This document shows positions 8,950 to 17,609 of a stretch of 51,272 bases of DNA, piece after piece. The notes under the pieces were generated by a model. That model was given only the letters and a program-made list of their open reading frames with translations. It ran no database searches and was not told the origin of the DNA. Made by a program: the position numbers and the translations under genes. Origin of the DNA: Streptomyces albus subsp. chlorinus (GTDB lineage Bacteria; Actinomycetota; Actinomycetes; Streptomycetales; Streptomycetaceae); assembly GCF_013302895.1 (NCBI RefSeq), contig NZ_VJOK01000001.1, forward strand, positions 3,602,495 to 3,653,766. The letters run 5' to 3'. How positions within the stretch are numbered: position 1 is the first letter of the stretch; each line of letters starts with the position of its first letter.

Positions 8950-9809
8950 GCGCCGCCCCCCAGGCCCCCGGCTCCTTCGCGGCGTCCGGTTTCCCCTACC
9001 GGCTGATCGCCACCGACCTCGACGGCACGCTGCTGCGCTCCGACGACACCGTCTCGGAGCGCACCCGTGCCGCCCTGGCGGCGGCCACCGCGCGGGGCGC
9101 GACGCACATCGTCGTCACCGGGCGGGCCGTGCCGTGGACGAAGCAGATACTGGCCGACCTGGGGTACCGGGGCCTGGCGGTGTGCGCGCAGGGCTCACAG
9201 CTCTACGACGCGGGCTCCGGGCGGCTGCTCACCTCCGTCACGCTGGACCGGCGGGTGGCCCAGCAGGCGCTGGCCCAGCTGGAGAAGGAGGTCGGCACCG
9301 TCGCGCTGGCGGCCTCCCGCGACGGCGTGGACGGCGAGGTGCTGGCAGGCCCCGGCTACCGCGTGCACGACGGCCCGCTGCCCTACGTGCCCTTCGAGGA
9401 CCGCGAGACGATCTGGCGGCAGCCGCTCAACAAGCTCTACATCCAGCACCCGCAGCTGGGCGACGACGAGCTGGCCAAGGCGGCTCGGGCCGCGGTCGGC
9501 GACCTGGTCGGCGTGATGATGGCCGGCGAGGGCATCGTGGAGCTGCTGCCGCTGGGGCTCACCAAGGCGAAGGGGCTGGCGCTGGCGGCCCGCCGGCTGA
9601 AGGTCCGGGCCGCCGAGACGCTGGCGTTCGGGGACATGCCCAACGACCTCCCGATGTTCGCGTGGGCCGGGCACGGCGTCGCCATGGCGAACGCCCACGA
9701 GGAGCTGCTGGCCGTCGCCGACGAGGTGACGGCCGCCAACGACGAGGACGGCATCGCGCTGGTCCTGGAGCGGCTGCTCACGGAAGCGGCGTCAGCGGGC
9801 CGGGGCTGA
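8946..9809 (+). CDS. HAD-superfamily Cof-type phosphatase
   Basis: A 287-residue HAD hydrolase of the Cof/YbiV subgroup. Motif I is [10 protein letters not shown] (nucleophile and acid Asp), motif II is the Thr in VVTGRAV, motif III is the Lys in TKAKGL, and motif IV is [10 protein letters not shown], with a C2-type cap between. Members dephosphorylate sugar phosphates or cofactors such as FMN and PLP; the substrate cannot be read from sequence. The gene is translationally coupled to serS by the overlap GTGA, an arrangement I recall as conserved in streptomycetes. A paralogue with the same motifs occurs at 35618-36499. Confidence 0.9.
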   Translation: MSAAPQAPGSFAASGFPYRLIATDLDGTLLRSDDTVSERTRAALAAATARGATHIVVTGRAVPWTKQILADLGYRGLAVCAQGSQLYDAGSGRLLTSVTLDRRVAQQALAQLEKEVGTVALAASRDGVDGEVLAGPGYRVHDGPLPYVPFEDRETIWRQPLNKLYIQHPQLGDDELAKAARAAVGDLVGVMMAGEGIVELLPLGLTKAKGLALAARRLKVRAAETLAFGDMPNDLPMFAWAGHGVAMANAHEELLAVADEVTAANDEDGIALVLERLLTEAASAGRG

Positions 9810-10064
9810 GACCGGTCGCCGATCCGGTATGAGCGGGTGAGCGGGGACCCGGGCGGCCATGGCATCCGCGACGTCGCCAGGGTCCTGTGGCGTCCCGCTG
9901 GGTCTCGTGGCCTCCCGCCAGGGGCCGTCGGCCGGACTCCGCGGAGCACCGACGGCTGCCCGGGCCGCTCCGGGCGTAAAGCCTTTCTCGCGTCGTCCGT
10001 GAACTTCCCAGCCGCGTCCGCCATCGAACAAGGCGTACGACCTCACCAACGCGCAGGGAGAGAG

Positions 10065-10322
10065 ATGCGTAGGAAGCTCACGAAGATGGCCCTCGTCGTC
10101 GCCGGTGTCGCCGCCTTCTCCGGAATGACGGCCGGCTCCGCACTGGCCGACGGTCCGGGCACGCCGGGGGACGGCATTCCCGACAAGACCTACAAGGTCA
10201 ACGGGATCGATAACTGCCACGACTTCGGAAAGCTCTTCACCCAGGGTGCCAACGCGGAGTACAAGGGCTACGCCTGCTGGAGCGACGAGAACGGTCAGTG
10301 GTACCTCGACCTGATGAAGTGA
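10065..10322 (+). CDS. Small secreted protein of unknown function
   Basis: Encodes 85 residues with a clear Sec signal peptide (MRRKLTK, then a hydrophobic core and AGSALA-DG). The mature peptide is about 57 residues, begins DGPGTPGDGIPDKTYK, and has two cysteines (NCHDF and YACW) that could form one disulfide. A good ribosome site (AGGGAG) precedes the ATG. The family is not recognised. It stands alone between the HAD gene and the convergent MerR gene, with about 250 bases upstream for its own promoter. Confidence 0.8.
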   Translation: MRRKLTKMALVVAGVAAFSGMTAGSALADGPGTPGDGIPDKTYKVNGIDNCHDFGKLFTQGANAEYKGYACWSDENGQWYLDLMK

Positions 10323-10331
10323 GCCCCGCGG

Positions 10332-10363
10332 TGGGCGGAACGCCGTGGCCCGCGCTCCGCCCA
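10332..10363 (+). terminator. Possible hairpin terminator
   Basis: An 8-bp inverted repeat, TGGGCGGA (10332-10339) and TCCGCCCA (10356-10363), lies ten bases after the small secreted protein and before the convergent MerR gene. There is no U tract, which is usual for Streptomyces terminators, so the call is tentative. Confidence 0.4.
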
Positions 10364-10493
10364 TTCCCTCCGAGGGCCGGCCTTCCGATCCTGGCCGCAC
10401 TTCAGGACCTACTGAGGTGCTGGGCCAGCATCTGCACCACCTGCGGCCGACCCCTCACCACCAGCAAAACCAGAGCCAGAACCTAACGAAGCA

Positions 10494-11399
10494 CTACCAG
10501 CGCGCCGGGACGGACGCCGACAGCGCGGCCACGCACCAGACGTGCGTCGCGCCGTCCGTGGGATCGCTGCTGCCGGTGACGGTGGCGACGTTCCGCCAGT
10601 AGCGGCTGAAAAGGGGGACGGCCCTGCCGAGGACGGCGGCCAGGGAGGCCCGGAAGCCGGGACTGTCCTCCTCGCCCCGGCCGCGCGCACAGGCGCCGGC
10701 GAAGGTGTCCAGCGCCTCTCCAGGCTGCGGGGCCAGTCCTTCCGCCACGGCCTCGTAGGCCAGGTCGCAGGCGTCGATCAACCCCTCGTACAGCGACGCC
10801 GCGTCCCGCGCGTGGGGGGCGGCGTAGTAGCCCCGGATGCCCGGGTGTGCGGCGAGCACGTGCAATTCCGCGTACGCGAGCGCCGTCTCGGGGGTCGGCT
10901 CGCACGGCGGGTCGGGAACGGCGCCGGCGACGACCGCCGAGACCAGGCGGTCGGGCAGCGTCCGGGGCAGCGTGTCCTCCCAGATCCGCAGCAGATCGCG
11001 GTGGGCGTCCGGCAAGCGCTGCACACGGGCCAGTACGTCCAGACGGCGCAGCCGCTCTGTCTCGGAGCAGCCGTCCAGGGCTTGGAGGGTGGCCTGTTGC
11101 CAACGCAGCCGGCTCAGCCTCGACTGCACCTGGTCGAGTTCACCAGCCACCAGCTCGGCCAGCGACAGTTCCCCGTTCACCACCCGGGAGATGGTGGCGA
11201 TCGGCATGTCCAGCGCGCGCAACCGCAGGATCAGCCGCAGCCGCTCCAACGCGTCCGCATCGTAACGACGGTGACCCCCCATGCTTCGTCCGGTCTCGGG
11301 CAGCAGGCCGCTGTCCGAGTAGTAGCGGACCGTCTTCACCGACAGATCCGTTGCCGAAGCCAGCTCGCCGATAGTCCATGTGCTATGGGTCACAGTCAC
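10494..11399 (-). CDS. MerR-family transcriptional regulator
   Basis: Encodes 301 residues. The N-terminal MerR winged helix is plain: WTIGELASATDLSVKTVRYYSDSGLLPETGR, then GGHRRYDADALERLRLILRLRALDMPIATI. A helix (about 75-115) follows, then a roughly 180-residue all-helical C-terminal domain that may sense a ligand; no cysteine cluster for metal is obvious. GTG 11399 is chosen because GGAGG lies five bases upstream. The gene is divergent from the secreted protein gene at 11664, and a MerR-type promoter on the opposite strand overlaps its start region, so it probably controls that gene and itself. Confidence 0.88.
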   Translation of the reverse strand: MTVTHSTWTIGELASATDLSVKTVRYYSDSGLLPETGRSMGGHRRYDADALERLRLILRLRALDMPIATISRVVNGELSLAELVAGELDQVQSRLSRLRWQQATLQALDGCSETERLRRLDVLARVQRLPDAHRDLLRIWEDTLPRTLPDRLVSAVVAGAVPDPPCEPTPETALAYAELHVLAAHPGIRGYYAAPHARDAASLYEGLIDACDLAYEAVAEGLAPQPGEALDTFAGACARGRGEEDSPGFRASLAAVLGRAVPLFSRYWRNVATVTGSSDPTDGATHVWCVAALSASVPARW

Positions 11400-11431
11400 T
11401 TGAACCTCCAGTGCGCTGGAGCTCCTAACGT
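11400..11431 (+). promoter_or_regulatory. MerR-type promoter with dyad in a long spacer
   Basis: On the + strand a -35 TTGAAC (11400-11405) is followed by a 19-20 base spacer and CTAACG/TAACGT (11425-11431). The spacer contains CTCCAG (11406-11411), four bases, then CTGGAG (11416-11421). An overlong spacer with a central dyad is the hallmark of promoters activated by MerR proteins. It points toward the secreted protein at 11664 and overlaps the merR ribosome site on the other strand, which would also allow autoregulation. Confidence 0.65.
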
Positions 11432-11663
11432 ACAAGGCGTCAGCCGGGAACCGCAGCCACATACCGGCCTCTTGGGGGAGCCCACATTCGGAAGGGGCGG
11501 CTCCAGGGCGCTGCTCAAGAGCTACGGCTGACGGGGGACGTGCAGCCGCGCTCCGGTGGGCGGCTCTGGCGGACGCGGTCGCGGCACCGGTCATGTGGGG
11601 CGGAAACGTCTCGACGACTCCAGCACCGACCGCGAATCGAGCGATCAACACGACGGAGGACCA

Positions 11664-12185
11664 GTGGACATGGACAACGGGACAGTGGAAAGCGTTCGCC
11701 TGGCTGATGCGTCAGCGGAGCACCGCCCGGCGAGCGGAAGGAAGGGACTGCGGAAGGCGCTGGCCATTGCGGCAGCCGTTGCGGGACTGGCGGCCGCCAC
11801 GTCCGCCCAGGCTCATGCCGCCACCACCCCGGCGCCGGCCGATGCCGGCGTGCTGGCCACCTACGGCATGGAGACGGACGACGGGAACCCGGGCGGACGC
11901 ATCGAGTTCCGCACCCTCGGGGACGTCGTCTCGGTCAGTGACCAGCAGGCGGGCGACGGGTTCGGGGCCATTGGTTACGTGTACGAGTACGTCAACTCGA
12001 CCACGCGCGGGGACCTGGTGTACTCGCTGCGTGACGACCGCGCCGACGGCGTTCCCGCCGTGGCTCGCGCGTCGGACGGTCACAATCTCACCGAGGGCAG
12101 GACGTACTGGTTCCGGATCTGTCTGATCGGCAACGGACAGGGGCTGGAGTACTGCGACTGGGCGGCCTGGTCCAACCAGGAGTAG
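11664..12185 (+). CDS. Secreted protein of unknown function, probable MerR target
   Basis: Encodes 173 residues. GTG 11664 is preceded by GGAGG five bases upstream; ATG 11670 is an alternative. A hydrophilic start of about 38 residues precedes the export signal (GLRKALAIAAAVAGLAAATSAQAHA), long for a Sec signal. The mature domain is about 110 residues and predicted beta-rich (RIEFRTLGDVVSVSDQQAG, GYVYEYVNSTTRGDLVYSL, TYWFRICLIGNG, YCDWAAWSN), with two cysteines. No family is recognised; a lectin- or FnIII-like sandwich is possible. It lies downstream of the MerR-type promoter with a leader of about 230 bases. Confidence 0.75.
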   Translation: MDMDNGTVESVRLADASAEHRPASGRKGLRKALAIAAAVAGLAAATSAQAHAATTPAPADAGVLATYGMETDDGNPGGRIEFRTLGDVVSVSDQQAGDGFGAIGYVYEYVNSTTRGDLVYSLRDDRADGVPAVARASDGHNLTEGRTYWFRICLIGNGQGLEYCDWAAWSNQE

Positions 12186-12439
12186 CCGCGGCGCAGCAGA
12201 CCCAGCGCGGAGAGTAGATCCGCGGAGGGCGCGGGAAGCGGCACCCGACGTGTCCGTCACCGGCCCTCCGTCCCGCTCCCCGCCTCACCCGCTCGTCCAC
12301 GGCTCAGGGGCGCGGTCAACCGGCGCTCGGCAAAGGTGGGCCTGATTGACAGCGGCTGCCCGGAGTGGGCCGTCCGGACCGACCCGGGCAAGCGGGTCAG
12401 CGACCTGAGCGGCGTCGAGCGGCCGGCGCCCTGCGGCGG

Positions 12440-12842
12440 CACACCTCGGTAACCCTGCCCGACGCGTGCTTCGCCATCGTGGCGAAGTTCGTACGGCTCG
12501 GGAGCCCCGCCGTGGCCAGGCCGCCACTCGTACGCGGTCCACTCGCCGTCCTTCCCGACGCTGTCCGCGTGCAGAAGCCAGTTGCCGCCGCTGCCGCCGT
12601 CATCAAAGGAGATCAGCAGGCACCGCCTGAGTATCGCGAGTTCCTCGGTGAGGTCCTCCAGTTCCTCCCATACTTCGAGGAGGTCGGCCGCCTTATCGGC
12701 GAACCACCCGGTCTCCTCGGCCTGCAGCAGGCCGAGGAGGCCGATCGAGTGCCAGCCGTTACAGGCCAGCGAGGTACTTGGCGCTGTAAGCGCTGAGGAA
12801 CTCGCGCCACTCGGGGACGGACAGTGGGGTGTTGGGGCGCAT
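12440..12842 (-). pseudogene. Decayed SUKH (SMI1/KNR4-like) protein gene
   Basis: Reading from ATG 12842 gives MRPNTPLSVPEWREFLSAYS, typical of the start of Streptomyces SUKH-domain proteins, but a stop is reached after 27 codons (12759-12761). In another frame the sequence resumes with NGWHSIGLL, ETGWFADKAADLLEVWEELE, NWLLHADSVGKDGEWTAYEW and GAPEPYE, which is the C-terminal half of the same family. The central part, normally about 60-80 residues, is missing, and a second frame change is likely near 12498. SUKH proteins are common immunity proteins in toxin systems; this one is broken. The 254 bases between 12185 and here hold nothing recognisable. Confidence 0.65.
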
Positions 12843-12952
12843 GACGGAACTCCTTCAGCGACGCGTTGCGATGATCCTGTCACCCGCCACTGACAGGACG
12901 CCCCGAAGATCACGCCAATCGCGTAAAGGCCGAGTCACCGACCGGACAAGTC

Positions 12953-14074
12953 CTAGCGGGCCGGGCCGGGGCCGCCCGCGGTCTCCTCGCCAGCGTCGTA
13001 GAGGCGTGCGACCTCCCGGGCGCGGCGGGCGATCTCCGTACGGGCCTCGGGCGGGTCGAGGATCTCGACCCAGTTGCCGAACTGGAGGAGATGGCTGACG
13101 GCTGCCAGGACGGGGTAGGTGAGGCGCACGAGGACCCACTCGTCCGCGTCGGCGCAACTGGCTGTCCCGGTCGGTGCGGTCGGACTGTCCGCCTCGGCCG
13201 GCCCGGTGGCCCCCCGCGCGCCCGGTCCCTCGCCCTCCCTCTCTCCCTCCGCCGTCCCGCCCCTCCCGGATATCCCTTCCCCCTCCGGTACGTCGGTGAG
13301 GAAGGGGCCCGCTATACGGGCGAACAGATCGAACCGGGAGCGGTGCACCCGTGCCGTCACCAGCAACCGCGAGGGCCGCTCCTCGACGCGGCGGCGCAGC
13401 TGCTGCCACACGTCTGCCAGTTCGGTACCCGGACGGCGCCGCACCGGCTCCTCGACCGCTTTCGCGGAGGAGATCCGGTCCACGCGGAAGAGCGCGGGGG
13501 AGCGCCGCCGGTCGGCGACCAGGTACCAGACCCCCGCCTTGCTGACGAGACCGTACGGATCGACGGTGTAGGTGTGCGTCCGGCTGTCCCCGCTGTGCCG
13601 GTAGCGGATGCGCAGTCTGCGGTCGGCGAGGACAGCGGTGTGCAGGACGTCGAGTTGGACGTCCGACGGGGGGCCGCTCAGCCACCGGTCGGGGTCCACC
13701 AGGATGCGGCGGCTGGTGAGTTCGGCGGCCGGGCGGTGCGGTGCGGGCAGTGCGGCCATCACCTTGCGCAGCGCCGACCCGAGCGCGCTGTCGAGGCCGA
13801 GCGCCGTGTGCGCGCCCTGCGCGGCGAGTACGAACAGCGCGCGGGCCTCGTCCTCGGTCAGTCCCGTCACATCGGTGCGGTAGCCGGGCAGCAGTGAGAT
13901 GCCGCCGTGCCGTCCCCGCTCCGCGTAGACCGGCACTCCGGCGGACGAGAGGGCCTCCACATCACGGTAGATGGTGCGCGCGGAGACCTCCAGTTCCCTG
14001 GCGAGTTCGTCGGCCGGTACACGGCCGCGCGTCTGGAGGAGCAGCAGGATGGCCAGCAGGCGGTCGGATTTCAC
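12953..14074 (-). CDS. WYL-domain HTH transcriptional regulator (YafY/PafC type)
   Basis: Encodes 373 residues. An N-terminal HTH (MKSDRLLAILLLLQTRGRVPADELARELEVSARTIYRDV, about 1-50) is followed by a linker and a WYL domain (about 145-220) with the motif in GVWYLVADRR. The C-terminal WCX-like region has a low-complexity insertion (GEREGEGPGARGATG, about 265-300). WYL proteins sense ligands, often nucleic acid or small molecules, and regulate neighbouring genes. The gene is divergent from the MDMPI-type protein at 14229 across 154 bases, so that gene is the likely target. Confidence 0.92.
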   Translation of the reverse strand: MKSDRLLAILLLLQTRGRVPADELARELEVSARTIYRDVEALSSAGVPVYAERGRHGGISLLPGYRTDVTGLTEDEARALFVLAAQGAHTALGLDSALGSALRKVMAALPAPHRPAAELTSRRILVDPDRWLSGPPSDVQLDVLHTAVLADRRLRIRYRHSGDSRTHTYTVDPYGLVSKAGVWYLVADRRRSPALFRVDRISSAKAVEEPVRRRPGTELADVWQQLRRRVEERPSRLLVTARVHRSRFDLFARIAGPFLTDVPEGEGISGRGGTAEGEREGEGPGARGATGPAEADSPTAPTGTASCADADEWVLVRLTYPVLAAVSHLLQFGNWVEILDPPEARTEIARRAREVARLYDAGEETAGGPGPAR

Positions 14075-14228
14075 CCCTCCAGAGTGCGCCGGAATCCGGC
14101 GGAGATCGTCTGGATAAGTTGACGACGGATGTCACATTTCTGCGGAAGACTGCTTCTCGGCCGGAACCGACGGGTTCCGGCCGCGGCCCGTGCCGGCGGC
14201 GCCGCCCGACCTCACCGAGGAGCTGACC

Positions 14229-14843
14229 GTGAACAGCACCCCCCAGATCCCCGACCCCCGTCCGGTGTACGCCCGCGCGGCGGAGCAGGTGGCCCAGCTG
14301 TTCGCCGCCACCAAGCCCGAGCAACTGGACGCGCCGACCCCCTGTTCCGAGTTCACCGTGCGCGACCTGCTCGGCCACATCGTCTGCGGTGCCCGTCGCA
14401 TCGCCGCCGTCGGTGAGGGCGGCGACGCGGAGGGAGAGGACGTTCCCGGCTGGGTGAGCGACGTTCCCGCGGAGCGCTGGCCCCGCCTGTGGGACGAGGC
14501 GCACGCGCGTATGACGGCCGCCTGGTCCGATGACGCCCGCCTGGACGCCGTCGTGGCCGTGCCCTGGGGACAGATGCCGGGCCGCATCGCCCTGGCGGGC
14601 TGTGTGATGGAGGCCGCTACCCACACCTGGGACCTGGCACGCGCCATCGGCTGGGACGGTGAACTCGACGAGCAGGTCGGCCTGTTCGCACTGGGTGCGG
14701 CCCAGCAGTCGCTGCCGGCCGAGGGGCGGGAGAACATGCCGTTCGAGGACGCGCGGCAGGTCGCACCGGACGCCGGCACCTACACACGACTCGCCGGGTG
14801 GCTGGGCCGCGACCCCGGGTGGAGCGCGCCGACGCCGAAGTGA
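14229..14843 (+). CDS. TIGR03086/MDMPI-type metal-binding DinB-fold protein
   Basis: A 204-residue protein of the mycothiol-dependent maleylpyruvate isomerase N-terminal (DinB-like) family. Features are PCSEFTVRDLLGHIV (first metal-site His) and the conserved EAATHTWDLARAIG. Members are four-helix proteins with a divalent metal and often use mycothiol or act on unknown substrates. GTG 14229 has GGAG seven bases upstream and follows the conserved divergent layout with a WYL regulator. The function beyond metal binding is not predictable. Confidence 0.85.
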   Translation: MNSTPQIPDPRPVYARAAEQVAQLFAATKPEQLDAPTPCSEFTVRDLLGHIVCGARRIAAVGEGGDAEGEDVPGWVSDVPAERWPRLWDEAHARMTAAWSDDARLDAVVAVPWGQMPGRIALAGCVMEAATHTWDLARAIGWDGELDEQVGLFALGAAQQSLPAEGRENMPFEDARQVAPDAGTYTRLAGWLGRDPGWSAPTPK

Positions 14844-15073
14844 GCACCGGCACGGATGCGAGAGGCGGCACGGGGACGTTCGGCCACACGTGCACACAGC
14901 GGCGCGGAAGTCCACGGCGGTACGAACATGAGCGGCAGTACGGAAGTGAGCGGCGCGCGGCCCGGCGGGCATGTCCGGGAGGGCGCGGACCGGCGGCGCT
15001 CGCGCCCGGCGTGAGGACCACAGCGGCCACCACGGTCGCTGGAGCGAGCGGTTTGAAGCGGGGAGAAGGACAG

Positions 15074-16537
15074 ATGGGGTTCGAGGAACTGGACGCGCTG
15101 CGCGCGGCGGTGCACGGCAGTGTGCTCCTACCGGGCGACGAGGGTTACGAACAGGAGTGTGCCGGCTTCCAGGCCGGCGACCGGCACCGGCCGGATGTGC
15201 TCGTGGCGGCACGCACGGCGGACGACGTACGGGCGGCCGTCTCCCACGCACGGCGGCACGGGCTGCCGGTGGCGGTGCAGGCGTCCGGGCACGGGCTGGG
15301 CGAGGCCGCCCGCGGCGGCGTGCTCGTGAGCACCCGGCACATGACGGGCATCCGGATCGACGCGACGGCACGGACGGCCTGGGTCGAGGCGGGCGTCCGG
15401 GCCGGTGACCTGGTCGCGGAGGCGGCCCGGCACCAACTGGCACCGCTCAACGGCTCGGCGCCGGGCGTCGGCGTCGTCTCGTACGCGCTGGGCGGTGGCG
15501 TCGGGCTGCTCGGCCGCCGGTTCGGTTACGCGGCCGACCTGGTGCGCCGGATCGAGGTCGTCACGGGCGAGGCGGACACGCCCCTGCGCGTGGTGACGGC
15601 CCAGAGCGACCCGGAGCTGTTCTGGGGGCTGCGCGGCGGCGGGGGCGGCTTCGGCGTCGTCACCGGTATGGAGATCGAACTCCTGCCCGTCCAGCGGATC
15701 TACGGCGGGCGGCTCGTCTTCGACGGCGGCGAGGTCGCCGAAGAGGTGCTGCGCACCTGGCAGAAGTGGACGGAGTCGTCGCCCGAGGAGCTGACCTCGG
15801 CCGTCACCATGCTGCCGATGCCCGACATCCCCGCCGTACCCGAGTCGCTGCGCGGGCGCTATCTGGCCCAGGTGCACCTCGCCTTCACCGGCAGCCGCGA
15901 GGAGGGCGAACGCCTGGCCGAGCCACTGCGGGCCATCGGCGCAGTCCTGGTGGACGAGTTGAGGGAGATGCCGTACGCGGAGTGCGCCTCCGTCTTCATG
16001 GAGCCCGACACCCCGCACGCGTACCGGAGCGCCAACGTCCTGCTGGACGCGGGCGGTCTGGACGAGGCCGCGCGGCAGTCCGTCCTGGCCGCCGCCGGGC
16101 CGGACTCGGACGTCATGTGCGTCCTGGGCATCCGCCACCTCGGCGGCGCCTTTTCCCGCCCGCCCGCCGTACCGAACGCGGTGGCGCACCGCGACGCCGC
16201 CTACCTGCTGTACGTGCTCTCCCCGGTGGCGCGGCCTGGCGAGGGCCCCGACGCGGACGCCGTACGCGCCCGGCACGACCGGGTGCTGGCCCCCGCCGCC
16301 GAGCATGTAGTGGGACGGAACGCCAACTTCCTGTACGGGCCGCAGAGTCCCCAGGTGGCGCAGGCGGTGTACCCGGGCGAGACGGGCGCCCGGCTGTCCC
16401 GGTTGGAGACCCGGTGCGACCCCGAGGGGCTCTTCCGGTTCACCCTGCGCGGCGCGGCAGCCGGTGGTCTGCGGGACGCGGGGGCCGGGACCCCGCGAGG
16501 CGCGGTGGCGGCCGGGGAGGCTCCCGGCTCGGACTGA
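15074..16537 (+). CDS. FAD-binding PCMH/berberine-bridge-type oxidoreductase
   Basis: A 487-residue flavin oxidase. The FAD-binding PCMH domain spans about 30-210: RPDVLVAARTADDVRAAV, VQASGHGLGEAARGG (with the His position used for covalent FAD attachment in related oxidases), then VVSYALGGGVGLLGRRFGYA and LFWGLRGGGGGFGVVTGM. The C-terminal substrate domain ends NFLYGPQSP, similar to the BBE tail. ATG 15074 is preceded by GGGAGAAGG; no signal peptide is present, so it is probably cytosolic. The substrate is unknown; relatives act on sugars or polyphenolic metabolites. A 230-base gap separates it from the preceding gene. Confidence 0.9.
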   Translation: MGFEELDALRAAVHGSVLLPGDEGYEQECAGFQAGDRHRPDVLVAARTADDVRAAVSHARRHGLPVAVQASGHGLGEAARGGVLVSTRHMTGIRIDATARTAWVEAGVRAGDLVAEAARHQLAPLNGSAPGVGVVSYALGGGVGLLGRRFGYAADLVRRIEVVTGEADTPLRVVTAQSDPELFWGLRGGGGGFGVVTGMEIELLPVQRIYGGRLVFDGGEVAEEVLRTWQKWTESSPEELTSAVTMLPMPDIPAVPESLRGRYLAQVHLAFTGSREEGERLAEPLRAIGAVLVDELREMPYAECASVFMEPDTPHAYRSANVLLDAGGLDEAARQSVLAAAGPDSDVMCVLGIRHLGGAFSRPPAVPNAVAHRDAAYLLYVLSPVARPGEGPDADAVRARHDRVLAPAAEHVVGRNANFLYGPQSPQVAQAVYPGETGARLSRLETRCDPEGLFRFTLRGAAAGGLRDAGAGTPRGAVAAGEAPGSD

Positions 16538-16805
16538 CCGAAAACCTCTCCGACAATCGCGTAACTGTACGACTGCCGCTTCGTTGAACCGGTCGCGCGG
16601 AGGCGACTGGAGCAGACGACGACGAGAGTGTGTGACGTGGTGGTGGCCGGTTGAGGCGCAGCCCGCGAGGGCCCCTTGCCGGTAGTGCGGTACGTGGGAA
16701 GACATGAGCTGATCTCCGCTCCTGGCTCCTGGATACGGACACCTGCGACCCCCAGGCGAACGGGGTCCGACAGACATGTCCGCGACCAGGACCAGGAGCT
16801 CTTCC

Positions 16806-17609
16806 ATGTACACCGATTCCGTTCTGCTGGAGTCGCGCAGTGCGCGCTCCGGAGTGGCACACAGGGTCGAAGTGCTCGACAAAGTGAAGGCGTTGGCGTT
16901 TTCCACAGGCCGTGCACAGGCCACCACCCGGGATGTGGCCGACTACTTCGAAGTGCCGGTGAAAACTGTGGAAAAGTTGGCCGAGCGGCACCGCGAGGAG
17001 CTGGAAAGCAACGGGATGACCGTGCTCAACGGCCCTGACCTGCAGGAATTTGAGACCGACAGGATGTCGGTCTCAAATTCCGAGTGGCCGAGTTATCCAC
17101 AGCGCCGCCGCCGTCTCACCGTCTTCAACCGCCGCGCCGTCCTCAGCGTGGCGATGCTGCTGCGGGACAGTGCCGTCGCCCAGCGGGTGCGCGCCTACCT
17201 CCTGCACGCGGAGGAGAGCACGCACCTCCGCCCGGCCGCCCACCCCGGCGTCGAGGAAGTACGGCGGTCGGCGGAGCAGTTGCGGCAGACCGTCCGCACG
17301 CTGGCCGCCGGGTACGGCGCGCTCGACCGGAGGGTGAGCAGTCTGGAGGCGGCCGGTGCCGAGTTGGGCACCGTGCTCCAGGAGTTGGGGCCCCTCATCG
17401 GGCGGCTGTCCGAGCGCATCGCGCGGATGGACCACCGTCTGGTGGAGACCGAGCGGCGCACCGAGCGCACCGAGCAGGTGGTGTGCGCGACGAGCCAACG
17501 GGTCGCCGACCTGGGGGCGGAGATGCGCGCGCTGCGCGGCGACCTGCGCGGCGTGATGCGGGCCCTGGATGTGCCGCCCGCTCCCCGGCACACCGACGAG
17601 AAGAAGTGA
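16806..17609 (+). CDS. Antirepressor-like DNA-binding protein with coiled coil
   Basis: Encodes 267 residues. The N-terminal part (about 1-125) resembles phage Rha/ORF6N-like or antirepressor-type regulators: LDKVKALAF, an HTH-like ATTRDVADYFEVPVKTVEKLAERH, and LTVFNRRAVLSVAMLLRDSAVAQRVRAYLL. The C-terminal half (about 145-255) is a long heptad-patterned coiled coil. ATG 16806 has AGGAGC seven bases upstream; ATG 16776 would add ten residues. The frame contains a perfect 17-bp palindrome and three TTWTCCACA-type DnaA-box-like sequences (16899, 16967, 17093). I infer sequence-specific DNA binding, possibly of its own gene. No phage or mobile genes are adjacent. Confidence 0.75.
   Translation: MYTDSVLLESRSARSGVAHRVEVLDKVKALAFSTGRAQATTRDVADYFEVPVKTVEKLAERHREELESNGMTVLNGPDLQEFETDRMSVSNSEWPSYPQRRRRLTVFNRRAVLSVAMLLRDSAVAQRVRAYLLHAEESTHLRPAAHPGVEEVRRSAEQLRQTVRTLAAGYGALDRRVSSLEAAGAELGTVLQELGPLIGRLSERIARMDHRLVETERRTERTEQVVCATSQRVADLGAEMRALRGDLRGVMRALDVPPAPRHTDEKK
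17045..17081. repeat. Perfect 17-bp inverted repeat inside the 16806 gene
   Basis: The left arm GGAATTTGAGACCGACA (17045-17061) and right arm TGTCGGTCTCAAATTCC (17065-17081) match perfectly around a 3-base loop, GGA. It is much more AT-rich than its surroundings and encodes EFETDRMSVSNS between the HTH and the conserved RRLTVFNRRA block. It could be an operator for the encoded protein, a strong mRNA hairpin, or a small inserted element. Confidence 0.9.

Noticed and set aside
10382..10493. Short plus-strand frame after the small secreted protein
   Set aside because: No ribosome site, irregular codon use and no family; more likely untranslated sequence between convergent genes.
12340..12455. 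Plus-strand peptide (LIDSGCPEWAVRTD...) as a small gene
   Set aside because: No start codon with ribosome site, no recognised family, and it overlaps the antisense end of the SUKH remnant.
15128..16927. A 599-codon open frame on the minus strand
   Set aside because: Opposite the flavin oxidase gene, no recognisable motifs, Arg/Gly/Pro-rich composition typical of antisense shadow.
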